Below, piece after piece: positions 1 to 7,862 of a stretch of DNA of 15,289 nucleotides. The number at the start of each line of letters is the position of its first letter. The stretch's first letter is position 1. The stretch comes from Spirochaetaceae bacterium (lineage in GTDB: Bacteria; Spirochaetota; Spirochaetia; Treponematales; Breznakiellaceae). Made by a program: the position numbers and the translations under genes. The stretch is taken from positions 1-15,289 of the forward strand of contig JAITRV010000156.1 in NCBI GenBank assembly GCA_031288215.1. Direction: 5' to 3'. The notes beneath the pieces are model-generated. The model saw only the letters and a list, made by a program, of their open reading frames with translations, was not told the origin of the DNA and searched no databases.

Positions 1-527
1 CCGTGGGAATCCAACAATCAAGCGTCAAATTCCTTCCTGTGGAAAGTCCTATGGAAGGGGTTGTCTTGATCCAAAACGGAACCGCCCAGGCCATGTGGGC
101 AAACGCCAGAGCTGCGGAAGCCTTGGAAGTCATCGAGGGGGTCAGGGCTATCGCGGAACTGGATACTTACGTGGCCTCAACGGTGCATGTCGGGATAGCA
201 ACCGAACAATACCTAAAGGACAATCAGCGGGCGGTAGAAAAGTATTTAAAGGCTACCGAGGAAATCTATCAATTTATTAAGGATAATCCCCAGCGTACTG
301 CGGAGATCGTCAATATATTGAACGCCACGCCCACAGCGCAGGTTTTAACCAATATGCAGGCATGGATTAACTTTGTAGGATTCGATCAAAAGTTCTACGA
401 CGCTCTGGCAAGCCTCTATGCGTGGGCGGAATCCAGGGCGGTTATTAAATACGCCTACGACCTGCATACTTACGTGAATGTGGACGCTCTTAAAGCGGTC
501 TTCCCCGGCAGAGGGGAGTTTAACTAG
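1..527 (+). CDS. ABC transporter substrate-binding protein, nitrate/sulfonate/taurine type (C-terminal part)
   Basis: About 174 C-terminal residues of a periplasmic binding protein of the SsuA/TauA/NMT1 type, which delivers a small anionic or organosulfur ligand to an ABC permease. The reading frame is open to the window edge, so the first visible GTG at position 3 is most likely an internal Val and the true start lies outside. Seen directly: a helical stretch in the pattern of this family (an ATEQYLKDNQRAVEKYLKA segment followed by FIKDNPQRTAEI), where the second lobe ends in long amphipathic helices. Two consecutive TAG stops end the gene. It reads in the same direction as the two sulfotransferase genes downstream, about 200 bases away, which supports an organosulfur ligand by context only. 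The ligand cannot be read from this fragment, and thiamine-precursor or nitrate binding proteins share the fold. Confidence 0.75.
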   Translation, partial: VGIQQSSVKFLPVESPMEGVVLIQNGTAQAMWANARAAEALEVIEGVRAIAELDTYVASTVHVGIATEQYLKDNQRAVEKYLKATEEIYQFIKDNPQRTAEIVNILNATPTAQVLTNMQAWINFVGFDQKFYDALASLYAWAESRAVIKYAYDLHTYVNVDALKAVFPGRGEFN

Positions 528-560
528 TAGGCGGTCAGTAAAGAAAGTGCGGGTGTTAAT

Positions 561-705
561 GGGGGGTCCGGGGGGCCTGGGACCTTCGGTCCCTAAGCCC
601 CCCGGCGGGGCGTTGCGGGGCAGAGCCCCGCTGAGGGGGTGGTGGAGGACCGTAAGGCCAGAACCAGGGGGGTCGGACTAAAGTCCGCGACTTCCCCCCT
701 CCTGA
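561..705. repeat. GC-rich multi-hairpin intergenic element
   Basis: This gap between the binding-protein gene and the first sulfotransferase gene is packed with perfect inverted repeats. Positions 568-576 pair with 597-605 (9 bp), enclosing a second stem, 579-584 with 588-593 (GGGACC/GGTCCC, 3-base loop). A third stem is 615-620 with 626-631 (GCGGGG/CCCCGC, 5-base loop). A fourth is 674-679 with 682-687 (CGGACT/AGTCCG), flanked by G6 at 667-672 and C6 at 694-699. No U-tract follows, so it is not a textbook rho-independent terminator. The density and GC-richness resemble dispersed palindromic intergenic repeats, but only one copy is visible here. It may end the upstream transcript or stabilise a processed end. 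The sulfotransferase ribosome binding site (AAGGAG, near 717-722) lies just after it. Confidence 0.6.
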
Positions 706-727
706 ATATCACTAAGAAGGAGATACT

Positions 728-2227
728 ATGGGACATCCAACGATTTATCCCACAGGGGTAACGATTTATAACCGGGACGCGGCCTGGCCGGGCTATACGG
801 TTTTCCCGATGCCCCAAGGGGCGCTGCTCATCGACATGAACGGACGGGAGGTCCATCTATGGAAGGGCCTGCGGGGCGACCCGAACAAGATACTCCCCGG
901 CGGGTTTGTACTTGGAAGTACCGGAAGCCGGGACAGCGAAGCCCATCCTTTCGACAACTACGATGTGGTACAGCTTGACTGGGATGGGAATGTTTGCTGG
1001 CGCTTTGATAGGAACGAGTACATCACCGACGCCGGCAAAGCGCCCCGCTGGGCAGCGCGGCAGCATCACGATTACGAGCGGGAGGGGGCGGCTGCGGGCT
1101 ACTACGCCCCTGGAGCCGCTCCTAAGACCGGCGACGGGAACACGGTGATCCTAGTAAACCGCGATGTGTACGATCCGGCGGTTTCAGGGAAGACGCTGCT
1201 TGACAACGGTATTATCGAGGTGACCTGGGAGGGCGCGATTGTCTGGCGCTGGGACGCGGCGGATCACTTTGACGAATTTGGATTCAGTGAAGAAGCAAAA
1301 AACGTGATTTACCGGCTGCCCTCAGACATGGTGTCTCACGGGGGCAGGGGGTTTTGGTTCGCCCTCAACAGCATCTCTACCCTGGGGCCGAACAAATGGT
1401 ACGACAAGGGGGATGAACGCTTCCATCCTGATAACATCATCCTCAGCGGCAGAAACGTCAACATCCTCGCGATCATCAGCAAGAAGACCGGCGCCGTCGT
1501 ATGGCGGATCGGGCCGGAGGATGTTCCTTTCGGGCAGCTTATCGGACCTCATCACCCGCACCTGATCCCCCGGGGTTTGCCGGGAGAAGGAAACCTCCTG
1601 GTATTTGATAACGGCGGTTGGGCGGGATACGGTATCCCTAACGGTGTATCCCCATACGGGACCGCGGTGGAACGGCGGGATTATTCCCGGGTGCTGGAAT
1701 TCAACCCGGTTACCAAGGAAGCCGCCTGGCAGTACACCCCCGCCGAAGCGGGGCATATTGAGCCGCTGGATTCGTACAAGTTTTACAGCCCCTTCCTGAG
1801 CGCGGCGCAGCGGCTGCCCAACGGCAATACCCTGATTACCGAAGGTACCAACGGGCGGATCTTTGAGGTTACGGCGGCACATAAAACCGTATGGGAATAT
1901 GTATCACCCTATACAAAGACCGGCAAAACCGGCTTAAAAGACACCTGGATCAACCGGGCGTACCGCGTTCCCTATGAGTGGATTCCACAACTACCCAAGC
2001 CGGAGGAAACCGGTGTGGCGCCCCTCAATGTAAGCCGTTTCCGGGTTCCCGGCGCGCCCGCGGGACCCGGCGGAAAAGTAACCGTGATTGCGGGAATCAA
2101 TCCGGAACCCGCCAAATTGATTGATGATCCCTTCGGCGCCGAAGTGGTGTCTGGTACGGCGCCGTCGAATTTTTGCGTGATCAATTCCGGCGAACGGAAG
2201 AAAAACAACGCCAAACAGAAGGAGTAA
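728..2227 (+). CDS. Arylsulfotransferase (ASST) family protein, paralogue 1, active-site-variant
   Basis: A 499-residue member of the aryl-sulfate sulfotransferase (ASST) family. Characterised members move a sulfuryl group from a phenolic sulfate ester to another phenol, without PAPS, through a sulfo-histidine intermediate on a beta-propeller. Seen here: an N-terminal MGHPTIYPTG segment, repeated W-D/E-G blade strands, QHHDYEREG (112-120), RFHPDNI (231-237), GPHHPHLIPR (273-282), VFDNGGW (292-298), RRDYSRV (316-322) and LPNGNTLITEG (363-373). There is no signal peptide, unlike the periplasmic enterobacterial enzymes, so it is probably cytoplasmic. Where the neighbouring paralogue has DWLHINS, this protein has FWFALNS, with Ala212 in place of His; GQHH is also GPHH here. 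A roughly 65-residue Gly/Pro-rich tail is absent from the paralogue. The start has AAGGAG about 6-10 bases upstream. It is 3 bases from the next gene, so the two are co-transcribed. The family is secure; enzymatic activity is uncertain. Confidence 0.85.
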   Translation: MGHPTIYPTGVTIYNRDAAWPGYTVFPMPQGALLIDMNGREVHLWKGLRGDPNKILPGGFVLGSTGSRDSEAHPFDNYDVVQLDWDGNVCWRFDRNEYITDAGKAPRWAARQHHDYEREGAAAGYYAPGAAPKTGDGNTVILVNRDVYDPAVSGKTLLDNGIIEVTWEGAIVWRWDAADHFDEFGFSEEAKNVIYRLPSDMVSHGGRGFWFALNSISTLGPNKWYDKGDERFHPDNIILSGRNVNILAIISKKTGAVVWRIGPEDVPFGQLIGPHHPHLIPRGLPGEGNLLVFDNGGWAGYGIPNGVSPYGTAVERRDYSRVLEFNPVTKEAAWQYTPAEAGHIEPLDSYKFYSPFLSAAQRLPNGNTLITEGTNGRIFEVTAAHKTVWEYVSPYTKTGKTGLKDTWINRAYRVPYEWIPQLPKPEETGVAPLNVSRFRVPGAPAGPGGKVTVIAGINPEPAKLIDDPFGAEVVSGTAPSNFCVINSGERKKNNAKQKE

Positions 2228-2230
2228 TAC

Positions 2231-3571
2231 ATGGGACATCCCCACATATACCCAACAGGGACTACACTATACGATGCTGAAAAAGCGTGGAATGGTTATA
2301 CCATATTTCCCTCTGCCAAGGGGGCGCTGCTTATCGACATGCGGGGCAACGAGGTACAGCTTTGGGCAGGACTGGACGGGTTTCCGAATAAGATATTGCC
2401 CGGAGGATATGTATTGGGTTCCTCGGGAGCCCGGAATCCCCTCCATGGGTTTCAGGATCAACTGGACCTCCTGCAAGTTGACTGGGAAGGAACTATCGTC
2501 TGGAAATTTGATAACAACGAATACATCAAGGACCCCGGTTCCAAGCCCGCCTCCGCCGCCCGGCAGCACCACGATTATCAGCGGGAGGGTTCATCCACCG
2601 GCTACTATGCGCCCGGAAGCGCGCCCCGGACCGATGGGGGAAAGACCCTTATTCTGACCCATGCGGATATTCAGAATAATATCATATCCGATAAGCCCCT
2701 CCTGGACGACCGGTTTATCGAGGTTGACTGGGCCGGGAACATCCTCTGGGAATGGCTGCCAAATGAACATTTTGACGAACTGGGCTTTGATGAAGCTGCC
2801 AAGAACCTCCTCTTTCGGGACCCGAATATGGTTCCCAGCGGACGGGGAGACTGGCTCCACATCAATTCCCTTTCTACCCTGGGGCCGAATAAATGGTACG
2901 ACGCCGGAGACGAACGGTTTCATCCTGACAACATCATCTGGGATGCCCGGAACGCCAATATCCTGGCGATAACCGATAAGAAGACCGGTAAGATTGTCTG
3001 GCGCATCGGGCCGGATTTTGGGCTCAGTAAAGAACTCCGGGACCTGAACTGGATCATCGGCCAGCATCACCTGCACATGATCCCCCGTTTCCTTCCGGGA
3101 GAAGGGAACCTGCTGGTTTTCGATAACGGCGGCTGGGGCGGCTATGGACCGCCCTCGCGTACTTCCCAATACGGCATAAACGACAAACGCCGGGATTATT
3201 CCCGGGTCATCGAGTTTAATCCCCGTACTCTGGAAATCGAATGGGAGTATACCGCGGAAAAGGCGGGCTATCGGGATCAGTACCGGTTCTACAGCCCCTA
3301 CATCAGTTCCGCCCAGCGGCTGCCCAACGGCAACACCCTGATTACCGAAGGCTCCGACGGCAGGCTCTTTGAGGTTACTCCCTCGTATCAAACGGTATGG
3401 GAATACATCAACCCCTATTATTCCCGCAAATTAGGGGGCATACTGAACATGGTGTACCGGACGTACCGCCTTCCCTATGAATGGATACCCCAGCTTGAGC
3501 CTCCCCGGGAAGCGTCGATCCTTCCAGAGAGCCTTTTCAGCGTCTCGAGGGCCAGCCCGACGTCGCCATAG
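2231..3571 (+). CDS. Arylsulfotransferase (ASST) family protein, paralogue 2
   Basis: A 446-residue ASST-family protein, colinear with the preceding gene from residue 1 to about 425 and by eye identical at well over half of aligned positions, so the pair arose by tandem duplication. Motifs: RQHHDYQREG (111-120), DWLHINS (207-213, retaining His210), FHPDNIIW (230-237), IIGQHHLHMIPR (275-286), VFDNGGW (296-302), RRDYSRV (320-326) and LPNGNTLITEG (365-375). The DWxHxNS segment and the following FHPDNII strand match the layout around an active-site His in characterised ASST enzymes, so this copy is the better candidate for an active transferase. It has no signal peptide. It starts 3 bases after the previous stop, with GGAGTAA just upstream acting as ribosome binding site. 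The C-terminus departs from the paralogue after PYEWIPQL and ends in a short Ser/Pro-rich tail; a frameshift or replaced 3' end is possible. Confidence 0.85.
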   Translation: MGHPHIYPTGTTLYDAEKAWNGYTIFPSAKGALLIDMRGNEVQLWAGLDGFPNKILPGGYVLGSSGARNPLHGFQDQLDLLQVDWEGTIVWKFDNNEYIKDPGSKPASAARQHHDYQREGSSTGYYAPGSAPRTDGGKTLILTHADIQNNIISDKPLLDDRFIEVDWAGNILWEWLPNEHFDELGFDEAAKNLLFRDPNMVPSGRGDWLHINSLSTLGPNKWYDAGDERFHPDNIIWDARNANILAITDKKTGKIVWRIGPDFGLSKELRDLNWIIGQHHLHMIPRFLPGEGNLLVFDNGGWGGYGPPSRTSQYGINDKRRDYSRVIEFNPRTLEIEWEYTAEKAGYRDQYRFYSPYISSAQRLPNGNTLITEGSDGRLFEVTPSYQTVWEYINPYYSRKLGGILNMVYRTYRLPYEWIPQLEPPREASILPESLFSVSRASPTSP

Positions 3572-3699
3572 AAGCCGCTCGCGGTGTTTATACGGAATTC
3601 GTGGGGCGCCGCGGGAGACAGGTCTTTTTTCCATAAGAGTGTACAAATCTCTCTCTATTTATCCTGTCATTTACCCGGAAATTCCCTCATAGTAACCTT

Positions 3700-3980
3700 A
3701 TGGATAAAGTTTCGATAAATTTTAATCTAATACAATTTAACCTAACAAAATGTAAGCCAACGAAATTAACCATGACTGTCTTCGGAGCGGTTTTCTTTTT
3801 CGTTTCCGCCATATTCACCGGCACGGCGGCCCTCCATGCCCAACAGTACAACGCGGTGCCCCTAGATCACGGGGTATACGGGGTGATTGAACATGCGGCC
3901 CTCCGGGGTATTATCCGCAGCCCTCCATCGGCGAAGCCTTGGCAGGAACATACGGTTCAAGCGCTCCTTCCGGTAATCCT
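3700..3980 (+). pseudogene. N-terminal fragment of a secreted or outer-membrane protein, truncated by a mobile-element remnant
   Basis: The first roughly 92 codons read as the start of an exported envelope protein. There is a signal peptide with a hydrophobic core (residues 25-42) and an AHA-like cleavage site near residue 47. A short module follows (PLDHGVYGVIEHAALRGI, then PSAKPWQEHTVQALL) of the kind found at the N-terminus of large Treponema outer-membrane proteins. That comparison is from memory. After about residue 92 the frame runs into sequence that codes for a transposase on the other strand and stops at 4041, so the mature domain is missing. No continuation is recognisable further downstream. 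The start codon is uncertain: ATG 3700 or ATG 3772, neither with a strong ribosome binding site. Confidence 0.5.
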
Positions 3981-4323
3981 CGTCGCCGGACTCCGGTATC
4001 GTATAAAATCGAAACGCCGGCAGATTCAGCAGAAAGAATAGCTCCGCCGCATGGTGCTTCCCATGTCCAATGGTATGTTCCGGATTGTACCCTCGGTTCT
4101 TCAATGCATTGTTGTGCTCTCTTTCTTCCACCGCGCCCTCCCGCATACCACCAGTTTCTCCGCGTTCTCTACCCCTATCGTTTTGTCCGTTACCCGCCTG
4201 TTCCTAGACACAATCTCTCCCGTCTTCTCATTCCGTATCAGGAAATACAGGTAATTATGAGGTAATGCGCCTTGATTTAAATATCCCGCGGGTATATAGT
4301 TTCTCCGATGATCAAGCTGAAAA
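3960..4323 (-). pseudogene. Decayed transposase remnant (DDE type, IS4-like), C-terminal part
   Basis: Reading the minus strand from about 4322 downward gives NYLYFLIRNEKTGEIV, then VTDKTIG, then ENAEKLVVCGRARWK. After a frame change at about 4118-4122 it continues as EHNNALKNRGYNPEHTIGHG and then a hydrophobic FFLLNLPAFRFYTI helix. The order RARWK, E-NN-LKNRGY, EH-GHGK, hydrophobic LNL-AF is a conserved C-terminal signature of a group of IS4-like DDE transposases; the family name is from memory. The reading frame breaks, an in-frame TAG upstream (at about 4337) and the absence of an intact N-terminal catalytic half show it is dead. Its 3' end falls at about 3965, where the plus-strand envelope-protein homology stops, consistent with insertion into that gene. 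No terminal inverted repeat was identified. Confidence 0.75.
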
Positions 4324-4829
4324 GTCTGAGCAAGCTACGGTTTCTCATCATTTTTGTCGGGCTTCCCTGTATTCAGTTCGGCGCCGTTCCGGAATTCACC
4401 CGGAACATAAAAGAGCGGGAGCTTCTCGCTTCCACGCTTTCAAGGGGAGAGACCTCCGAATCATCCAATGGGGCGGTGCTGCTTATTTCAGAAAGCATTC
4501 TGCTTTGCAATCAGCCTTTGATCCAACACAAGGCCAGATTTAACAAGTTTTTGAGGCACTTCCTTCCGCTTATCGCCCTTGCGCCGATCCTCAAGGCATT
4601 CAGCAGAGTAACCATAGGGAAATACTGCCTTCACCATTACTGTCCGCTGGTATTTCTTCATATTCTTCTCCTTTCCCTCCTCCTTGGCGGCAGGGCGCCG
4701 CCCCGATCCATAAGGCCGATGCCCGGCTACATCCTCAGATCCTTCACCGGTTGAGGCCCGCCGGATTTTACCCTTTTCTCAGATAAGACGGTTTCAATTC
4801 TCAAATGATCCTTGTAAAGAGAGGTTTTT
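4324..4829. other. Unassigned stretch, probably eroded DNA upstream of the transposase remnant
   Basis: About 500 bases without a gene I can support. The minus strand continues from the transposase remnant for roughly 35 codons beyond one TAG stop (about 4335-4438) before further stops. All frames then give short, low-similarity peptides. A plus-strand frame of 148 codons (4308-4754) is open but has no ribosome binding site and an odd, Leu/Ser/Arg-rich composition. The stretch may hold the scrambled 5' half of the same insertion element or other eroded DNA. Confidence 0.4.
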
Positions 4830-4925
4830 ATGATTATTGCGGAAATGCCTGAAAAGCGCGCGATACCTACGGCCTTGGGAAGGGGCGTGGGGTTTGTGTC
4901 CTTAAAAAACGAAAAAAAGCAATAA
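4830..4925 (+). CDS. Candidate 31-residue small protein or leader peptide upstream of the transporter
   Basis: ATG at 4830, TAA at 4923-4925. It is preceded by an AGAGAGG purine run (4817-4823), about six bases before the ATG, a plausible ribosome binding site. The peptide begins MIIAEMPEKRAIPTALGRG and ends in a charged, Lys-rich tail; it has no membrane segment. The stop is 14 bases before the transporter ATG, and the AATAAAGAGG around the stop supplies the transporter's ribosome binding site, so the two would be translationally adjacent. It could be a real small protein, a leader peptide or a fossil of a longer gene. I do not recognise a family. Confidence 0.35.
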   Translation: MIIAEMPEKRAIPTALGRGVGFVSLKNEKKQ

Positions 4926-4939
4926 AGAGGTATACCCAA

Positions 4940-6223
4940 ATGTTTGAAATAAAATGGTTGGTGCTTGAAATCACGGTACTGATGTATATTTTTGTGGTTG
5001 TTTTCAATGAGAAGAAATCCTTTATCGCCATAGGCGCCGGACTTCTTATGATGATAATCGGCGTGGTAAGCCCCCGGATTGTTCTCCTGGAATTGATTAA
5101 CTGGAATATTCTCCTCATCTTCCTCGGAAGCCTTATCATTGCCGAGCTTTTTATTTATTCCCGGGTTCCGGCCCTTATTGCCGATATTATTGTGATCGCT
5201 TCCCCCAATGTGGCGGTCGCCATCGTGGCAATTCTGATGATGACCGGCTTTATTTCAGCCTTCGTGGAAAATGTGGCCACCGTTCTGGTTATGGCGCCCA
5301 TAGCCCTGGCGCTCTGCAAAAAACTCACTATGAATCCGGCCTATTTTATGGTGGGGCTTGCGGTTATGGCTAACCTTCAGGGGACCGCTACCCTGGTGGG
5401 GGATCCGCCCTCCATGATTTTCGCCGATTATGCCCATTATGGTTTTAATGACTTCTTTGTCTTTCAGGGCAAACCGTCGGTGTTTTTCGCGGTTCAGATA
5501 GGCATGATTGCCGGCTCGGTGTTCTTTTACGGGTATTTTAGGAAACGGGGAAGGGAAAAAGTACCTATAGAAAAAGAGAAGGTCCTGACCATGGTTCCCA
5601 CGGTATTCCTGATTTTAATGATTGGGGGACTTGCGGCGGCCTCCTTTATTTTCGGCGGACTCACTTATGCTTCGGGGATCCTGGTAATGGCCCTGGGCGT
5701 TGCCGGGATGTTCTGGTATTGCGTGGTGCGGGGGGAGGGAATAAAAAACACCTGGAAACTGGTAAAAGCCCTTGACTGGGATACCGCCCTCTTCCTCATA
5801 GGCGTTTTCGTGGTAGTCGGCGCGGTCTCTTCCGTGGGCCTTCTGGAGGATTTCGCCGTCTTCCTTAACCGTATTATCGGCGATAATGTTTTGCTGGGCT
5901 TTATTCTTATCCTCGCGGTTTCCACGGTCATATCCGGTTTTGTCGACAATGTGCCCTATATCATCATCATGCTCCCGGTTGCTTCCCGGCTTGCCGCGGA
6001 ATTGACGTTGAAACCGGAACTTTATATGTTTGCACTTCTCATCGGTTCCTGCATGGGCGGCAACCTGACCCCCTTCGGAGCCTCTGCCAATGTGGTCGCC
6101 CTGGGTCTGCTCAAGAAAGAGAAGGTACGCCTCAATTTTTTACAATGGCTGAAGATCGGCGCTCCCTTTACGGTGCTTACCATTGCCGTCTCGTCCCTCT
6201 TTATTTGGTTGGTATGGAGGTAA
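4940..6223 (+). CDS. ArsB/NhaD/SLC13-type ion transporter (ion transporter superfamily permease)
   Basis: A 427-residue inner-membrane permease with about 10-12 hydrophobic segments and the internal two-fold repeat of the ion-transporter superfamily (CitM/ArsB/NhaD/SLC13-like). First repeat: SAFVENVATVLVMAP (106-120) and GTATLVGDPPS (148-158). Second repeat: GFVDNVPYIIIMLP (333-346) and GGNLTPFGASAN (373-384). These Asn/Pro/Gly hairpin motifs form the ion- and substrate-binding tips in known relatives. Family members move arsenite, sodium/proton, citrate, dicarboxylates or sulfate, so the substrate cannot be read from sequence; the organosulfur neighbourhood makes an inorganic or organic anion reasonable. 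The length is typical and the protein appears intact. An AAAGAGG (4924-4930) lies 9 bases before the ATG. Its nearest upstream neighbour is the candidate small ORF. Confidence 0.85.
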   Translation: MFEIKWLVLEITVLMYIFVVVFNEKKSFIAIGAGLLMMIIGVVSPRIVLLELINWNILLIFLGSLIIAELFIYSRVPALIADIIVIASPNVAVAIVAILMMTGFISAFVENVATVLVMAPIALALCKKLTMNPAYFMVGLAVMANLQGTATLVGDPPSMIFADYAHYGFNDFFVFQGKPSVFFAVQIGMIAGSVFFYGYFRKRGREKVPIEKEKVLTMVPTVFLILMIGGLAAASFIFGGLTYASGILVMALGVAGMFWYCVVRGEGIKNTWKLVKALDWDTALFLIGVFVVVGAVSSVGLLEDFAVFLNRIIGDNVLLGFILILAVSTVISGFVDNVPYIIIMLPVASRLAAELTLKPELYMFALLIGSCMGGNLTPFGASANVVALGLLKKEKVRLNFLQWLKIGAPFTVLTIAVSSLFIWLVWR

Positions 6224-6347
6224 GCATGGTATTGAGCCGTCTGTCAAAAATTGTCCGTCAAATAGTTCCATTTTTTGTGCCGACCCAAGGGCGACGTATA
6301 TCCCCATTCTCCGCTTGCGCGGTTCAAAGAAAAAGGATAGAATACTC

Positions 6348-7856
6348 ATGGGACGTGAGATGGAAGAAATGAACATTCGGTCCATAAAGATAAAGACCCT
6401 CACCGTAATTTTTCTGATTCCTCTCGGCTGGTCCCAGGCCGCCGCCCAGTCCAACGGCTTTCCCAGCCTCCAGGCGGAAAGCCGGGCGCTGGAATACGCC
6501 CGTTGGGAAGCCGATGGGCCCTATTCCTGGGAGGAGATGGCGGAGGTCGCCCTCTGGGCTTCCGGGGCTGAAGACGAGGCGATTGAGCGATCTATGGCCC
6601 GCATCCGGTCGGCGGCGGCGGAACTGGCCCGGTCGGCGGCGCTGCCCGAAAATCTCCGCGACCGGGGGGAGTTCCTCCTCTCCTCCCTTCACGGTTCCCT
6701 GTTGAAGACCTATTCGGAATTCCAGACCCGGCTGGATGAACTCCTGAACACCGGCCGGTATAACTGCGTGTCCTCCTCGGTCATCTACATGGTCCTCGCT
6801 ACGTCCCTGGGGATTGAAGTCCGGGGGGTGATGACCCGGGATCATGCCTTTGTCACGGTTTCTGCCGGGGATGAAGTCATTGATGTGGAAACCACCAATC
6901 CCTACGGCTTTGATCCGGGCAGCCGTAAGGAATTCCACGACAATTTCGGCCGCCTTACGGGTTTTGCCTATGTTCCGGCGCGGAATTACCGGGCCCGGGT
7001 TTCCCTCAGTCCCCTGGAGCTCATCTCCCTGATCCTTTCCAACCGTATCGCCGACCTGGAAGCCCGGAAGCGGTTCGGTGAGGCGGTTCCCCTGGCCCTG
7101 AGCCGGGCCCTGCTGCTCTCCCTGCGAAAAGACCCGGTGGTATCCCCCTTTTTCGCCGATCCTGAACAAGACGCCCTGGACCGGCTCTACAACTTCGGGG
7201 TCTCCCTGGCACGGGCGGGGCGGGAGGAGGACGCCCTCCGCTGGGCAGCCCTGGCTTCCCGGCAGTTTCCCGGGGATTCCTGGGAGGAATTTATCTTCGC
7301 GACGGTGAACAACCTGATGATAAAACTCATCAGGAACCGGCGCTTTGAGGATGCCCGGGCCCTCCTGACTGCCCAGGCCCCCGTCCTCAGTTCCGAGAGC
7401 TTCGCCACACTCAACCTCCGGATCACCGATGCGGAACTGGTACAGCGAAGCACCCTGATCAGGACCGTTGAAGACGCGGAAGCCTGTATCCGGGCTATTA
7501 ATGATGCCGAGACCTATACGGCCCTCCCCCGGGCCAGGGCGGAGGAAATGCGGACCGTGGTCTTCCTTCATGAGGGGGAGATTCTGGCCGCCGCCGGGGG
7601 CTTGCGGGAGGCCATATCCTTTCTGGAGGAGACGATCCGGCAATACGGGCGGAATTCCCGGTTGGATGAGGCCCTGCGGGTGTTCCGGCTCAACCGGGTA
7701 GCGGAGGTCCACAACCAGTTTGCGGGGCTTTTTAACCGGGGAGCCTACGATGAAGCCATCAGGATCCTCCGGGCAGGACTGGAGGAATTCCCCAATAACC
7801 GGCAGCTCCGGACGGACCTCTCCCGGGCCCAGGAGATCCTGAACAAGCGCCCTTAA
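6348..7856 (+). CDS. Secreted transglutaminase-like / TPR-repeat protein
   Basis: A 502-residue protein. An N-terminal signal peptide (NIRSIKIK, then TLTVIFLIPLGW) is followed by an AQAAAQS-like cleavage region, so it is probably periplasmic. The middle carries a papain-like transglutaminase core: NCVSSS with Cys140, DHAFVTV with His166 and VIDVETTNPYG with Asp179, a plausible Cys-His-Asp triad. From about residue 230 to the end the protein is helical and Ala/Leu/Arg-rich with TPR-like A-x3-G/A-x2-A repeats (for example FNRGAYDEAIRILRAGLEEF near the C-terminus), suggesting a protein-interaction platform. Possible roles are peptide cleavage or cross-linking at the envelope; the substrate is unknown. 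The frame is open back to 6183. I chose ATG 6348 because AAAGG lies 11 bases upstream; ATG 6369 would begin right at the signal peptide and is the main alternative. Confidence 0.75.
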   Translation: MGREMEEMNIRSIKIKTLTVIFLIPLGWSQAAAQSNGFPSLQAESRALEYARWEADGPYSWEEMAEVALWASGAEDEAIERSMARIRSAAAELARSAALPENLRDRGEFLLSSLHGSLLKTYSEFQTRLDELLNTGRYNCVSSSVIYMVLATSLGIEVRGVMTRDHAFVTVSAGDEVIDVETTNPYGFDPGSRKEFHDNFGRLTGFAYVPARNYRARVSLSPLELISLILSNRIADLEARKRFGEAVPLALSRALLLSLRKDPVVSPFFADPEQDALDRLYNFGVSLARAGREEDALRWAALASRQFPGDSWEEFIFATVNNLMIKLIRNRRFEDARALLTAQAPVLSSESFATLNLRITDAELVQRSTLIRTVEDAEACIRAINDAETYTALPRARAEEMRTVVFLHEGEILAAAGGLREAISFLEETIRQYGRNSRLDEALRVFRLNRVAEVHNQFAGLFNRGAYDEAIRILRAGLEEFPNNRQLRTDLSRAQEILNKRP

Positions 7857-7862
7857 AAAGGG

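Noticed and set aside
561..705. CRISPR-like repeat array in the hairpin block
   Set aside because: The stems differ from each other and there are no regularly spaced identical repeats with unique spacers.
1322..1882. Minus-strand frame within the first sulfotransferase
   Set aside because: Shadow frame inside a well-supported gene; no domain or ribosome binding site.
4308..4754. 148-codon open frame on the plus strand
   Set aside because: No ribosome binding site, no recognisable family, and its left end overlaps the minus-strand transposase remnant; likely a chance frame in decayed DNA.
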